Part shown: in pieces, positions 1 through 7,997 of the stretch | Position numbering within the stretch: the first letter of the stretch is position 1 | Layout of the letters: each line of letters begins with the position of its first letter | Origin: Pseudomonadota bacterium | GTDB lineage: Bacteria > Planctomycetota > UBA8108 > UBA1146 | NCBI GenBank assembly: GCA_017859655.1 | Contig: JAFMMO010000006.1 | Coordinates: forward strand, 1-43,094 | Direction of reading: 5' to 3' | DNA: 43,094 nt | Program-made: the position numbers and the translations under genes | Notes under the pieces: generated by a model | Told to the model about the DNA's origin: nothing | What the model saw: the letters and a program-made list of their open reading frames with translations, nothing else | Database searches by the model: none

Positions 1-2
1 TT

Positions 3-179
3 CCCCGGGAGCGCGTGCACGGAGCGGTCTGGAACGATCCCCACGGGTCGGATGTCCGCACGGTCGACTCTCACGTGATGAACCTGCGGCGGAAGATCGA
101 GAGCGATCCCTCCACCCCCGAGCTGCTCATCACCCGGATCGGCCGGGGCTACGAGTGGACCGGCGGGGTCTCGGACTGA
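3..179 (+). CDS. Response regulator, OmpR/PhoB winged-helix C-terminus (5' partial)
   Basis: This is the last 58 residues of a protein whose start lies outside the window. The reading ends with TGA at 177-179. The sequence carries the hallmarks of the recognition helix and wing of an OmpR/PhoB-type DNA-binding domain: 'VWNDPHG', then 'RTVDSHVMNLRRKIE', then 'ITRIGRGYEW'. In this family the RTVDxHxxxLRxKIE helix contacts DNA and the GxGY hairpin forms the wing. It is therefore inferred to be the output domain of a two-component response regulator. The phosphoacceptor domain and any partner kinase are not visible. The next gene (helicase) begins 264 bases downstream after a probable hairpin terminator, so they are probably separate transcripts. 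Confidence 0.85.
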   Translation, partial: PRERVHGAVWNDPHGSDVRTVDSHVMNLRRKIESDPSTPELLITRIGRGYEWTGGVSD

Positions 180-253
180 GAGGGCCCGGCGCTGCGCCCG
201 GTCACGGTGACCACGTCCCCGCGACCGAGAGCACGCCGAGTCGTCGTGCAACA

Positions 254-290
254 GGCCCGATCTCCCTCCGGGGGGGTCGGGCTCTCTTCA
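254..290 (+). terminator. Probable terminator after the response regulator
   Basis: GCCCGA (255-260) pairs with TCGGGC (277-282) around a C-rich/G-run interior that can extend the stem. It is followed by a pyrimidine-rich CTCTCTTC tail. It lies 75 bases after the response-regulator stop and before the helicase ribosome-binding site. The U-tract is weak. Confidence 0.4.
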
Positions 291-443
291 TCCCGAACTC
301 GGAGCTTCCTGCGCGGCATCTCTCGCATTCCCCCGCTCCTCCGGTCATCCTGCTCCCCTCACCGGGAGCCCACACCTCCCTTCCCTCGCAGAGCACCTTC
401 GGAGCCGGGCGGAGCCCGATCGGCCCCGCCTCAGGAGGAACCC

Positions 444-2609
444 GTGCCGGAGATCTTCGACCTTTCCAAGGACGCGGGGGAGAACCCCGACCGCCGTCCG
501 CGCCGCAAGCCCGCCACCTCCACGGATCGGCGGCCCGATCCCTCCCCCCCACCATCCCCCGACGAGTTCTTCGATGCCTCACGGGAGGAGCGGAGCGAGG
601 TGCCCTCCCACGATCGGGAGGGACCGCCGAGGGAGGAGGAGGCCCTCTGGGAGGACGAGGAGCCGCGCGGCGCCACCGACCCCCGGGACGAGCTCCCCGC
701 GGGCGGTCACGAAGACTTGTCCGACGACGACCTCGACGACGAACTCGAGGAGGAACCTGCCGATAGCCTCGAGGACGATCCGGATGACGAGGACGAGGAC
801 GAGGACGACGAGGTGGAGGACCCCTCCGCCTTCCTCGCCCTCGGGATCGAGGAGCAGATCGCCCGCGCCGTCGCGGACGAGGGATACACCGTGCCGACCG
901 AGGTCCAGCGCCGCTCGATCCCCGACGCGATCTCCGGCCGGGATGTCATGGGGCTCGCCCAGACCGGGACGGGAAAGACCGCCGCGTTCTCGATCCCGAT
1001 CCTCCAGCGACTCCACCTCAAGCCGCGCCGGGGGAAGAGGGCGATCCGCGCCCTCGTGCTGACCCCGACCCGCGAGCTGGCGATTCAGGTCCAGGAGAGC
1101 CTGGAGACCTACGGTCGGCATCTCCCCCTGCGCTCCACCGTGATCATGGGGGGGGTCTCCGCCGTCCCGCAGATCGCCGAGCTGCGCCGCACGCCGGATG
1201 TGCTCGTGGCCACCCCGGGCCGCCTCCTCGACCTGATCTCACAGGGGCACATCCGCCTCGATCAGATCGAGATGTTCGTCCTCGACGAGGCGGACCGGAT
1301 GCTCGACATGGGGTTCATCCATGATGTGCAGAAGGTCGTCGAGAAGCTCCCCGAGCTGCGGCAGACCCTCTTCTTCTCCGCGACGATGCCGAAGGAGGTG
1401 GAGCGGCTCGCGAAGCAGCTCCTGACGCGCCCGATCCGGGTGGAGGTGACCCCTAGGACCTCCGTGCCGCGCAAGATCGACCAGCGAATCTTCATGGTCG
1501 CCCGCCTCGACAAGCGGAAGCTCCTCGCCCATCTCCTGAAGAACACCAAGGGGGCGCGCCGCGTCCTTGTCTTCGCGCGAACGAAGCGCCGGGCCGACTC
1601 GATCGTCCGACATGTGAAGAAGCTGAACGTGAATGTCGCGGCGATCCACTCGAACAAGGCCCAGGGGGCGCGGCAGAAGGCCCTCGCCGGCTTCTCCCAG
1701 GGAAAGATCCGGGTCCTCATCGCCACCGACATCGTGGCGAGGGGGATCGACGTCGAGGAGATCACCCACGTCATCAACTACGACCTCCCCTTCGAGCCGG
1801 AGAGCTATGTCCACCGGATCGGGCGCACCGCCCGCGCCGGAGCGGTCGGCGTCGCCTACAGCTTCTGCGACGGTGAGGAGATCCCCCTCCTGAAGCAGAT
1901 CGAGAAGGTGATGAAGAGCCCGATCGAGGTGGAGACCGATCACCCTTTCCACACCACGGAGTTCGAGCCGCCTCCCGAGAAGCCCGCCCCCTCGCGGGGA
2001 CGCTCCCGCGCCGCGGGCGGAGCCTCCGACCGCCCGGCGGGGCGACGGGGCGGCCGCGGGCGGGGGCGCTCCCGCGACACGGAGTTCGTGGAGGACGCCC
2101 CGCGGCGCTCCCGACGCCGCGGATCGAGGGGCGTCGCCGACCGGGAGAGGGAGCGAAGCGAGCACCGCTCCCGCCGCGATCACTCCGAGGGCGGGGAGTC
2201 CCGCCGCGCTCGACCGGAGCGGGACCGATCGGAGCCGCGTGGTTCCCGGCGCGAAGGAGGGCGGCGCCTCCCCGACGAGGGTCGCCGCCGCGAGCCGGCT
2301 GCGCGCACCGGGCGCTCGGGGAGGTCGGACTCCTTCTCCGCCGGCATCGACGACAACTTCGGAGACTCGGCGAACATCTTCGGGGGCGGCGGCCGCGCGC
2401 GACCCACCTCCGGACCGGGAGCGGGACCGGCCCGCCGGAGCTCCTCCGGGGGAGGATCCCATCGCCGGAGTGAAGGACCGGGGGGCCGATCGGGGGGTGA
2501 AGCGCGGCGACCCTCAGACGGAGGACGCCCGGGAGGCCGCTCCCGCCGCGGAGGCTCCTCCGGCGGGCGCCGCGGAGGCTCCTCCGGCGGGCGGCGCCGC
2601 TCCTCCTGA
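444..2609 (+). CDS. DEAD-box ATP-dependent RNA helicase with acidic N-terminal and RGG-like C-terminal extensions
   Basis: The start is GTG 444, because AGGAGG at 433-438 sits five bases upstream; the frame is open further upstream but has no better signal. The product is 721 residues. All helicase motifs are present: Q motif near 150, motif I AQTGTGKT at about 172-179, PTREL, TPGR, DEAD at 281-284, SAT at 312-314, 'ATDIVARGID' and HRIGRTARAG from about 457. The core resembles RhlE/CsdA-type RNA helicases that unwind short RNA duplexes in ribosome assembly or cold-shock mRNA remodelling. Two extensions flank it. One is an N-terminal segment of about 125 residues with a nearly pure Asp/Glu run (about 93-126). 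The other is a basic, Arg/Gly/Ser-rich tail from about residue 515, of a kind usually associated with RNA binding and condensate formation. Exact cellular role is not assignable from sequence. Confidence 0.95.
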   Translation: MPEIFDLSKDAGENPDRRPRRKPATSTDRRPDPSPPPSPDEFFDASREERSEVPSHDREGPPREEEALWEDEEPRGATDPRDELPAGGHEDLSDDDLDDELEEEPADSLEDDPDDEDEDEDDEVEDPSAFLALGIEEQIARAVADEGYTVPTEVQRRSIPDAISGRDVMGLAQTGTGKTAAFSIPILQRLHLKPRRGKRAIRALVLTPTRELAIQVQESLETYGRHLPLRSTVIMGGVSAVPQIAELRRTPDVLVATPGRLLDLISQGHIRLDQIEMFVLDEADRMLDMGFIHDVQKVVEKLPELRQTLFFSATMPKEVERLAKQLLTRPIRVEVTPRTSVPRKIDQRIFMVARLDKRKLLAHLLKNTKGARRVLVFARTKRRADSIVRHVKKLNVNVAAIHSNKAQGARQKALAGFSQGKIRVLIATDIVARGIDVEEITHVINYDLPFEPESYVHRIGRTARAGAVGVAYSFCDGEEIPLLKQIEKVMKSPIEVETDHPFHTTEFEPPPEKPAPSRGRSRAAGGASDRPAGRRGGRGRGRSRDTEFVEDAPRRSRRRGSRGVADRERERSEHRSRRDHSEGGESRRARPERDRSEPRGSRREGGRRLPDEGRRREPAARTGRSGRSDSFSAGIDDNFGDSANIFGGGGRARPTSGPGAGPARRSSSGGGSHRRSEGPGGRSGGEARRPSDGGRPGGRSRRGGSSGGRRGGSSGGRRRSS
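2545..2592 (+). repeat. 24-bp tandem duplication in the helicase tail
   Basis: Two adjacent identical 24-bp units (2545-2568 and 2569-2592) encode the repeated RGGSSGGR element at the extreme C-terminus of the helicase. The exact identity of the copies suggests recent expansion by slippage. Confidence 0.85.
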
Positions 2610-2660
2610 GGCTCCGCCCTCTTTCGAGGGATTCCCGGGGCGGGGATACTCTCCTGCGGG

Positions 2661-2691
2661 CCCCGGAGACTCCGGGGTCCTCAGGACCCCG
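2661..2691 (+). terminator. Two overlapping, mutually exclusive hairpins
   Basis: CCCCGGA (2661-2667) pairs with TCCGGGG (2671-2677). CGGGGTCC (2673-2680) pairs with GGACCCCG (2684-2691). The two stems share 2673-2677 and cannot form together. They lie between the helicase stop and the next ribosome-binding site. They may be a terminator for the helicase or an attenuator-like element for the DUF1592 gene. There is no U-tract. Confidence 0.4.
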
Positions 2692-2717
2692 AGGAACCAT
2701 CGCGATCGAGGAGTGTC

Positions 2718-5117
2718 GTGCGCCGGATCCCCACCCTTCCCCTCCGCCCTGCGCGTCCTCGGCTCATCGCGTTCGTGCTCATCGCTCCCCTCCTCCTCAC
2801 GGGACTCCGCGCCGGATCGAGCGCGGATCCTCCGTCCAGCGAAGCCCCGGGGTCCGCGCCGGGCTTCGTGGAGGCGGTCTCTCCCTTCCTCCAGAGCTTC
2901 TGCACCCGCTGCCACGGACCGGAAGAGAGCGAGGGGGGCCTCGATCTGGTCGACCTCCTCGACCACGCCCGGCGGGAGGGGGTCATCGAGGACCTGCAGG
3001 ACTGGCGGACGATCCGCGACAAGCTGCGCCACCGGGAGATGCCCCCGAACCGTCCGGAAGATGAGGGACTCCGCCCGGACGAGGGGGAGTATGCCGCAGT
3101 CCTGGACCTCCTCGACGGACACCTCGCCGCGTCGATCGCCGCGCTCCCCCAGGAGCCGGGAGCCGTCACCGCCCGTCGGCTGAACCGGACGGAGGCGGCC
3201 GCGACGCTCCGCGACCTCTTCGGGGTCGAGGTCGAGATCGAGCGCCATCTCCCCCCCGACGATGTCGGAGAGGGGTTCGACCACATCGGGGATGTCCTCG
3301 GGATCCCGCCGATCTTCTTCGAGAAGTGGATGGGACTCGCGGAGGAGGTCGCCCGGCGGGCGGTGGTCCTCCCGAACGAGGACCGCGCCCACGAGTGGCG
3401 GCATGAGGGGGATGCCCTCGAGGGGCGAGGCGGGGTCGGTCCGGCCTCCGGGGGCGTCTTCCGCATGTACTCACGGAGCACCGTGTCGGTGAAGCAGCTC
3501 ATCCCCGCGGATGGCGAGTACGAGCTCGGGGTGCTCGCCTGGGGAGAGCAGGCGGGGAGCGAGCCGGTGAAGCTGGCGCTCTCCGTCGACGGAGAGCGGA
3601 TCGCCGTCCTCGAGGTGCCGGAGACCCGGGAGAGCGGGGAGGGGAAGACCCTCGTCGCGAACCTCCGGGGTGGCGTCCGCGAGATCGCGGTGAGCTTCAT
3701 CAACGACTACTTCGCGCCGCTGGCGAAGGACCCCGCCGAGCGGGATCGAAACGCGATCCTCCGGGCGATCACGGTCCGGGGACCCCGAGGGGGCTGCCCG
3801 CCAACTCCCTTTCAGAGCGGACTCTGGCCGGAAGAGCCGCCTCCCTCGGAGTGGCGCTCATCGCTCGAGAGGGTCCTCCCCCCGCTCCTCGCCCGGGTCT
3901 GGCGCCGGCCGGCGGAGGCGGCGGAGATCGAGCGCCTCCTCGACCTCGTCGATGAGGTGACCCCGGAGGATGCGAACGCGAGCCGGCACCTGAGAACGGC
4001 GATCGTCGCGATGCTCGTCTCCCCGAAGTTCATCCTGCGTCTCGAGGGTGAGCGGGACGGCGCCCCGGGGAGCGTCCGCGAGCTCGATGGCTTCGAGCGG
4101 GCGACCCGGCTCTCCTTCTTCCTCCATGGCACGACCCCCTCCCCCGCGCTCCTCGCCGCGGCGGAGGCGGGGGCCCTCGACAGCGCGTCCGGCGTCCGCC
4201 GCGCGGCGCGGCGGCTCCTCGAGGAGCCCGGCGCTCGCGCCCTCTCCGAGCGGTTCGTCCCCCAGTGGCTGCAGTTCGCCCACCTCCGGGAGCACTCGCC
4301 CGACCGGCAGCGTTTCGCGGACTACGACCGGCGCCTCGCCCGGTCCTTCGAGGCGGAGACGATCGAGCTCTTCGATCACGTCCGTCGGGAGGAGCGCCCC
4401 GTCCAGGAGCTGATCACCGCGGACTACTCCTTCCTCGACGCCCGCCTCGCACGGCACTACGGCATCGAAGGAGTCGAGGGGCGTCGCCTGAGGAAGGTCC
4501 CGGTCGCGCACCCTCGCGGAGGCGGACTCCTCTCCCACGGCAGCGTGCTGACCGCCACCTCGAGCCCCCGCCGCACCTCGCCGGTCGGGCGGGGGCGGTG
4601 GCTCCTCGAGACCCTGCTCGACTCCGCGCCCCCGCCTCCCCCCGCCGACATCGGGGACCTCCCCGACCCGGGGCAGCCGGGGAGCGCGCTCCCCCTGCGC
4701 GCCCAGCTCGCGAAACACCGCCGGGATCCCCGCTGCTCCCCGTGCCATGTGCGGATGGACGCCCTGGGCTTCGCTCTCGAGGAGTTCGACGCCATCGGAC
4801 GCTGGCGGAGAGACGATCCCGACGCCATGATCGACTCCCGGGGAGAGCTCCCCGACGGACGGATCGTCGAGGGAGTCGCCGATCTCCGGCGGGTGATCGC
4901 GGAGGACCGCGGATACCTGCGGGCCCTCGCCCGCAACCTCTTCGTCTTCGCCCTCGGGCGAGGACTCACCCCGGAGGATGAGCCCGCCCTCGAGGCATTG
5001 ATCGGTCGGATCGAGGGGGAGCCCACGATCCCGGCGCTCATCGACGAGATCGTCGGGACCCGCGCCTTCCTGGAGCGGAGGGCGCCGCCGCGCGCCGCGA
5101 CCGCGAGAGAGCTCTGA
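2718..5117 (+). CDS. Planctomycete cytochrome-like DUF1587/DUF1595/DUF1592/DUF1588/DUF1585 protein
   Basis: The start is GTG 2718, with GAGGAG at 2708-2713. The product is 799 residues and has an N-terminal hydrophobic signal segment (about 14-32), so it is exported. A Planctomycete cytochrome motif CTRCH (C62, C65, H66) follows and is expected to bind haem c. The long middle part matches the DUF1587-1595-1592 arrangement ('RRLNRTEAAATLRDLFG', 'RLSFFLHGTTPSPALL'). Near residues 673-677 a second CSPCH motif lies in the DUF1588 segment ('MDALGFALEEFDAIG'), and the DUF1585 segment closes the protein. This family is one of the most amplified in planctomycetes and almost always precedes a DUF1552 gene, as here (10 bases apart). 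The biochemical function is not established; a role in extracytoplasmic redox chemistry on polymers is inference. Confidence 0.93.
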   Translation: MRRIPTLPLRPARPRLIAFVLIAPLLLTGLRAGSSADPPSSEAPGSAPGFVEAVSPFLQSFCTRCHGPEESEGGLDLVDLLDHARREGVIEDLQDWRTIRDKLRHREMPPNRPEDEGLRPDEGEYAAVLDLLDGHLAASIAALPQEPGAVTARRLNRTEAAATLRDLFGVEVEIERHLPPDDVGEGFDHIGDVLGIPPIFFEKWMGLAEEVARRAVVLPNEDRAHEWRHEGDALEGRGGVGPASGGVFRMYSRSTVSVKQLIPADGEYELGVLAWGEQAGSEPVKLALSVDGERIAVLEVPETRESGEGKTLVANLRGGVREIAVSFINDYFAPLAKDPAERDRNAILRAITVRGPRGGCPPTPFQSGLWPEEPPPSEWRSSLERVLPPLLARVWRRPAEAAEIERLLDLVDEVTPEDANASRHLRTAIVAMLVSPKFILRLEGERDGAPGSVRELDGFERATRLSFFLHGTTPSPALLAAAEAGALDSASGVRRAARRLLEEPGARALSERFVPQWLQFAHLREHSPDRQRFADYDRRLARSFEAETIELFDHVRREERPVQELITADYSFLDARLARHYGIEGVEGRRLRKVPVAHPRGGGLLSHGSVLTATSSPRRTSPVGRGRWLLETLLDSAPPPPPADIGDLPDPGQPGSALPLRAQLAKHRRDPRCSPCHVRMDALGFALEEFDAIGRWRRDDPDAMIDSRGELPDGRIVEGVADLRRVIAEDRGYLRALARNLFVFALGRGLTPEDEPALEALIGRIEGEPTIPALIDEIVGTRAFLERRAPPRAATAREL

Positions 5118-5127
5118 TCGGAGGACC

Positions 5128-6483
5128 ATGACGATGCACCGCCCCCTCTCGCGTCGCACCGTGCTGCGCGGCCTCGGCACCGCCCTCGCCCTCCCCTGGC
5201 TCGAGGCGATGACGCCCCTCCAGCGGGTCGGCGGGCGCCTCATGGCGGCGGAGCCGCTGCGGCCGCTTCGTCATGCCTTCGTCTTCTTCCCGAACGGAAC
5301 CCATCACGACGAGTGGGCGCCCACCGGGGAGGGAACGGAGGTCGCCCTCTCTCCGCTGCTCGCTCCCCTCGAGCGCCACAAGGGATCGATCACCTTCCTC
5401 CGGGGGCTCACCCACCGGAACGCGCGCGCGCTCGGAGACGGACCGGGGGACCACGCTCGCTCCGCCGCCGCGTGGTTGACGGGGGCGCACCCCTTCAAGA
5501 CTCCGGGCACCGACATCCGGTGCGGGATGTCGATCGACCAGCGCCTCGCGGAGCTGAACGGACGGCAGAGCTTCTTCCCCTCGATCCAGCTCGGGATCGA
5601 GCACGGCCGCCGCTCCGGCCAGTGCGACTCCGGCTACGCCTGCGCCTACTCGAATCACATCTCGTGGGCGGACCCCTACACCCCGCTCACCCCCGAGGTC
5701 TCCCCCCGCCAGTTCCTCGATCGCCTCTTCCTCCGCGGCCCCGCCTCGGAGACGGAGCGCGCCCGGGCGGAGCGCCTCGCCCGCCGCAGGAGCATCCTGG
5801 ACTTCGTGCAGGAGGATGTGCGACGCCTCGAAGGGCGGCTCGGCGTCCGGGACCGAAGGAAGGTCGACGCATACCTCAGCGCGGTCCGTGATCTGGAGCG
5901 GCGGATCGAGCAGAGCGAGCGGGCGGTCGCCCTCGAGGCCGAGGGCTCGGGCCTCGGCATCCCCGAGCAGGCGCCGAACTCCTACGACGAGCACGTGAGC
6001 CTGCAGATCGAGCTGATGATCCTCGCCTTCCGCCTGGACCTGACGCGGGTGGCGACCTTCATGCTGGCGAACGAGGGGAGCAACCGCTCCTACCCCTTCC
6101 TCGATGTGAACGAGGGACATCACTCCCTCAGTCACCACCGGGGAGACGAGCGCAAGATCGACGAGATCCGCCGGATCAACCTGTACCAGAGCGAGATCCT
6201 CGCGCGGCTCATCGACCGCTTCGCGGAGACCGAGGAGGAGGGGGTCCCCCTCCTGGACTCCTCACTGATCCTCTGGGGGACCGCGATCCGCGACGGCAAT
6301 CGGCACGATCATCACGACCTCCCGATGCTCCTCGCCGGTCGCGGCGGGGGACGGGTCGCGCCGGGGCGGATCGTCCACACGCCGAAGGAGACTCCGGCGT
6401 CGAACCTCTTCCTCCGGATGATCGAGTGGAGCGGGGGCGGGGACGCCGCCTTCGGGGACTCCACCGGCGCCCTCGCGCTCTAG
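5128..6483 (+). CDS. DUF1552 protein, Tat-exported
   Basis: ATG 5128 is preceded by GGAGG. The product is 451 residues. Its N-terminus has a twin-arginine signal (SRRTVLRG, R9-R10) followed by a hydrophobic stretch, which indicates export in a folded state. The body carries typical DUF1552 segments such as 'FFPNGTHHDEWAP' and 'LILWGTAIRDGN', with many His/Asp residues that suggest metal binding. The gene lies 10 bases after the DUF1592 gene and almost certainly shares its transcript; the two families are partner proteins in planctomycetes and related phyla. DUF1552 is distantly related to the alkaline-phosphatase/sulfatase-like DUF1501 group. The enzymatic activity is unknown. Its TAG stop overlaps the stop of the convergent gene. 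Confidence 0.93.
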   Translation: MTMHRPLSRRTVLRGLGTALALPWLEAMTPLQRVGGRLMAAEPLRPLRHAFVFFPNGTHHDEWAPTGEGTEVALSPLLAPLERHKGSITFLRGLTHRNARALGDGPGDHARSAAAWLTGAHPFKTPGTDIRCGMSIDQRLAELNGRQSFFPSIQLGIEHGRRSGQCDSGYACAYSNHISWADPYTPLTPEVSPRQFLDRLFLRGPASETERARAERLARRRSILDFVQEDVRRLEGRLGVRDRRKVDAYLSAVRDLERRIEQSERAVALEAEGSGLGIPEQAPNSYDEHVSLQIELMILAFRLDLTRVATFMLANEGSNRSYPFLDVNEGHHSLSHHRGDERKIDEIRRINLYQSEILARLIDRFAETEEEGVPLLDSSLILWGTAIRDGNRHDHHDLPMLLAGRGGGRVAPGRIVHTPKETPASNLFLRMIEWSGGGDAAFGDSTGALAL

Positions 6484-7685
6484 TCCTCCACCGCGCCGAG
6501 GCGGGGCAGCCACCACACCTCGCTCCCCGCGATGAGGACTCCCTGCTCCGGAGTGAACGCGCCCCGGTCGAGGAGATCGAGGAAGAGCCGCTCCTGCGCC
6601 CGCCCCGCCACGATCAGGTCGTCGAGATGGGCGAAGGGGATCGTCGTGGAGGGAACCGGAGCGAGGACCCCCGCCAGCTCCTCGGCGTAGCGCGCCCAGA
6701 GGTCCCCGTGCGGCGCGAGGAAGCCGCCGTCCACCTCGTACGCCCCGGTCCAGACGCCGACGAGGGTCGACTCGAGCTCCGCGATCGCTCCGATGGGGAG
6801 GACACGGGCGGACAGCAGCACCATGTTGACGGGAGAGAGGGTGTCGAGGCGCATGCGATGCTGGATCTCCGGGACCACGACCACCGCGCGCTGGGGCGGG
6901 GTCAGGACCGCCTCGACCTCGAGCATGGTGTCCCGCTTGAGGGTGAGCTCGTCGAGGAGCTTCGTGAGCACCCAGGAGAACTCGTCGTAGCTCGCGTTCA
7001 GCTCGGCGAAGACCCGGTCGTAGCTCTCACCGATCGCGATCAACTCACGGCTCTGGCTCGCCGCGAGGGGGAGCCCCGCCTCGCGGAGCATGGCGGCGAT
7101 CATGTTGATCAGGGAGAGGGGGTGGGTGAACTCCCCGTTCACCTGCATCGTCGCGTTGGTGGGGAGCTTGTCGAGGATCGAGACCCCGTACTTCACGAGC
7201 TTGTTGTTCTCGGTCATCACCCGCTGCTGCGCGGCCGCGCTCGGGGGATTCCCATCGCGGATGTCGGCGAAGAGCGGCTCCACCACCTCGTTGATGCTGC
7301 GAATCGCCCCGCCGAGCTCATTCCAGTCGGCGTCCCGGATCTCGGCCAGCTCTCCCCACTCCCCGAAGACGATGACCCCCTCCGGCACGGTCGCCCCCGA
7401 GCCGGCCTCCGCGAGGACCGCGGCCGCGGCGAGGGCCTCCTCCGCGCGCTCGGCCCTCTTGACGAGGGAGCCGCGCTCCGCGCGGAGCTGGACGAGCTCC
7501 TCCTCGACCCGGATCCGCCGCTCCTCCGCCGCAGCGGAGAGCTGTCGGAGGCTCTCGTAGTGGGAGACCTCGACGAGGGTCGTGCCCGGCGGCGCGGTAG
7601 AGCCCCCCGGCCCGGGCCCGAGGGTCCATCCCACCACGAGCCCGAACAGTGCCGCCAGGAGGATCTGAAAAGGAGTGCTTCGCAT
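6480..7685 (-). CDS. Signal-anchored coiled-coil protein of unknown function
   Basis: The start is ATG at 7685, preceded on its strand by GGGAGA. The product is 401 residues. Residues about 6-27 form a hydrophobic, Gly-rich membrane anchor. They are followed by a Glu/Arg-rich heptad region (about 38-85, 'EERRIRVEEELVQLRAERG') that is very likely a coiled coil. The remainder is mixed alpha/beta with no motif I recognise. The frame is open further upstream, but that part reads antisense to the next gene and has no ribosome-binding site. The gene is convergent with DUF1552; the two TAG stops share the palindrome CTAG. It is divergent from the PAS-GGDEF-EAL gene, with 312 bases between them. I cannot assign a function. 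Confidence 0.75.
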   Translation of the reverse strand: MRSTPFQILLAALFGLVVGWTLGPGPGGSTAPPGTTLVEVSHYESLRQLSAAAEERRIRVEEELVQLRAERGSLVKRAERAEEALAAAAVLAEAGSGATVPEGVIVFGEWGELAEIRDADWNELGGAIRSINEVVEPLFADIRDGNPPSAAAQQRVMTENNKLVKYGVSILDKLPTNATMQVNGEFTHPLSLINMIAAMLREAGLPLAASQSRELIAIGESYDRVFAELNASYDEFSWVLTKLLDELTLKRDTMLEVEAVLTPPQRAVVVVPEIQHRMRLDTLSPVNMVLLSARVLPIGAIAELESTLVGVWTGAYEVDGGFLAPHGDLWARYAEELAGVLAPVPSTTIPFAHLDDLIVAGRAQERLFLDLLDRGAFTPEQGVLIAGSEVWWLPRLGAVED

Positions 7686-7997
7686 CGCAACTCTCCCTCG
7701 CGTCGGAGGCTGGGCTGGGATGGGAGCCGGAGTCCGACGCGAACCTGGCTCCCCCCGGAGGACCGGCGCACCCCAGAGGGTCCCGGTCGGCGGGGAACGG
7801 TGGCGGAGGACCGTCGATCCTACTCGGCTCCCCCCGCCGGGGCCACCGGGAGCGGGATCCTGTCGGAGCGAGCGCTCAAGGATCGCCCCCCGCAGAGCCG
7901 ATGAAGGGAGGGTGGATCGTCCTCGGGGAGACCTCCCGAGGACGGAGAGCATGGAGCCCAGCGCCGCCCGTCGCGGACGCCCCGACCGGAGGTCCCC
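7686..7997. other. Divergent intergenic region with leader hairpin
   Basis: This region of 312 bases separates two divergent genes and must hold both promoters. No convincing -35/-10 pair was found. GTCCTCGGG (7919-7927) and CCCGAGGAC (7935-7943) form a 9-bp perfect stem with a 7-base loop, 55 bases before the GGDEF-EAL start. It does not match a cyclic-di-GMP riboswitch that I recognise. No coding sequence is supported here. Confidence 0.5.
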
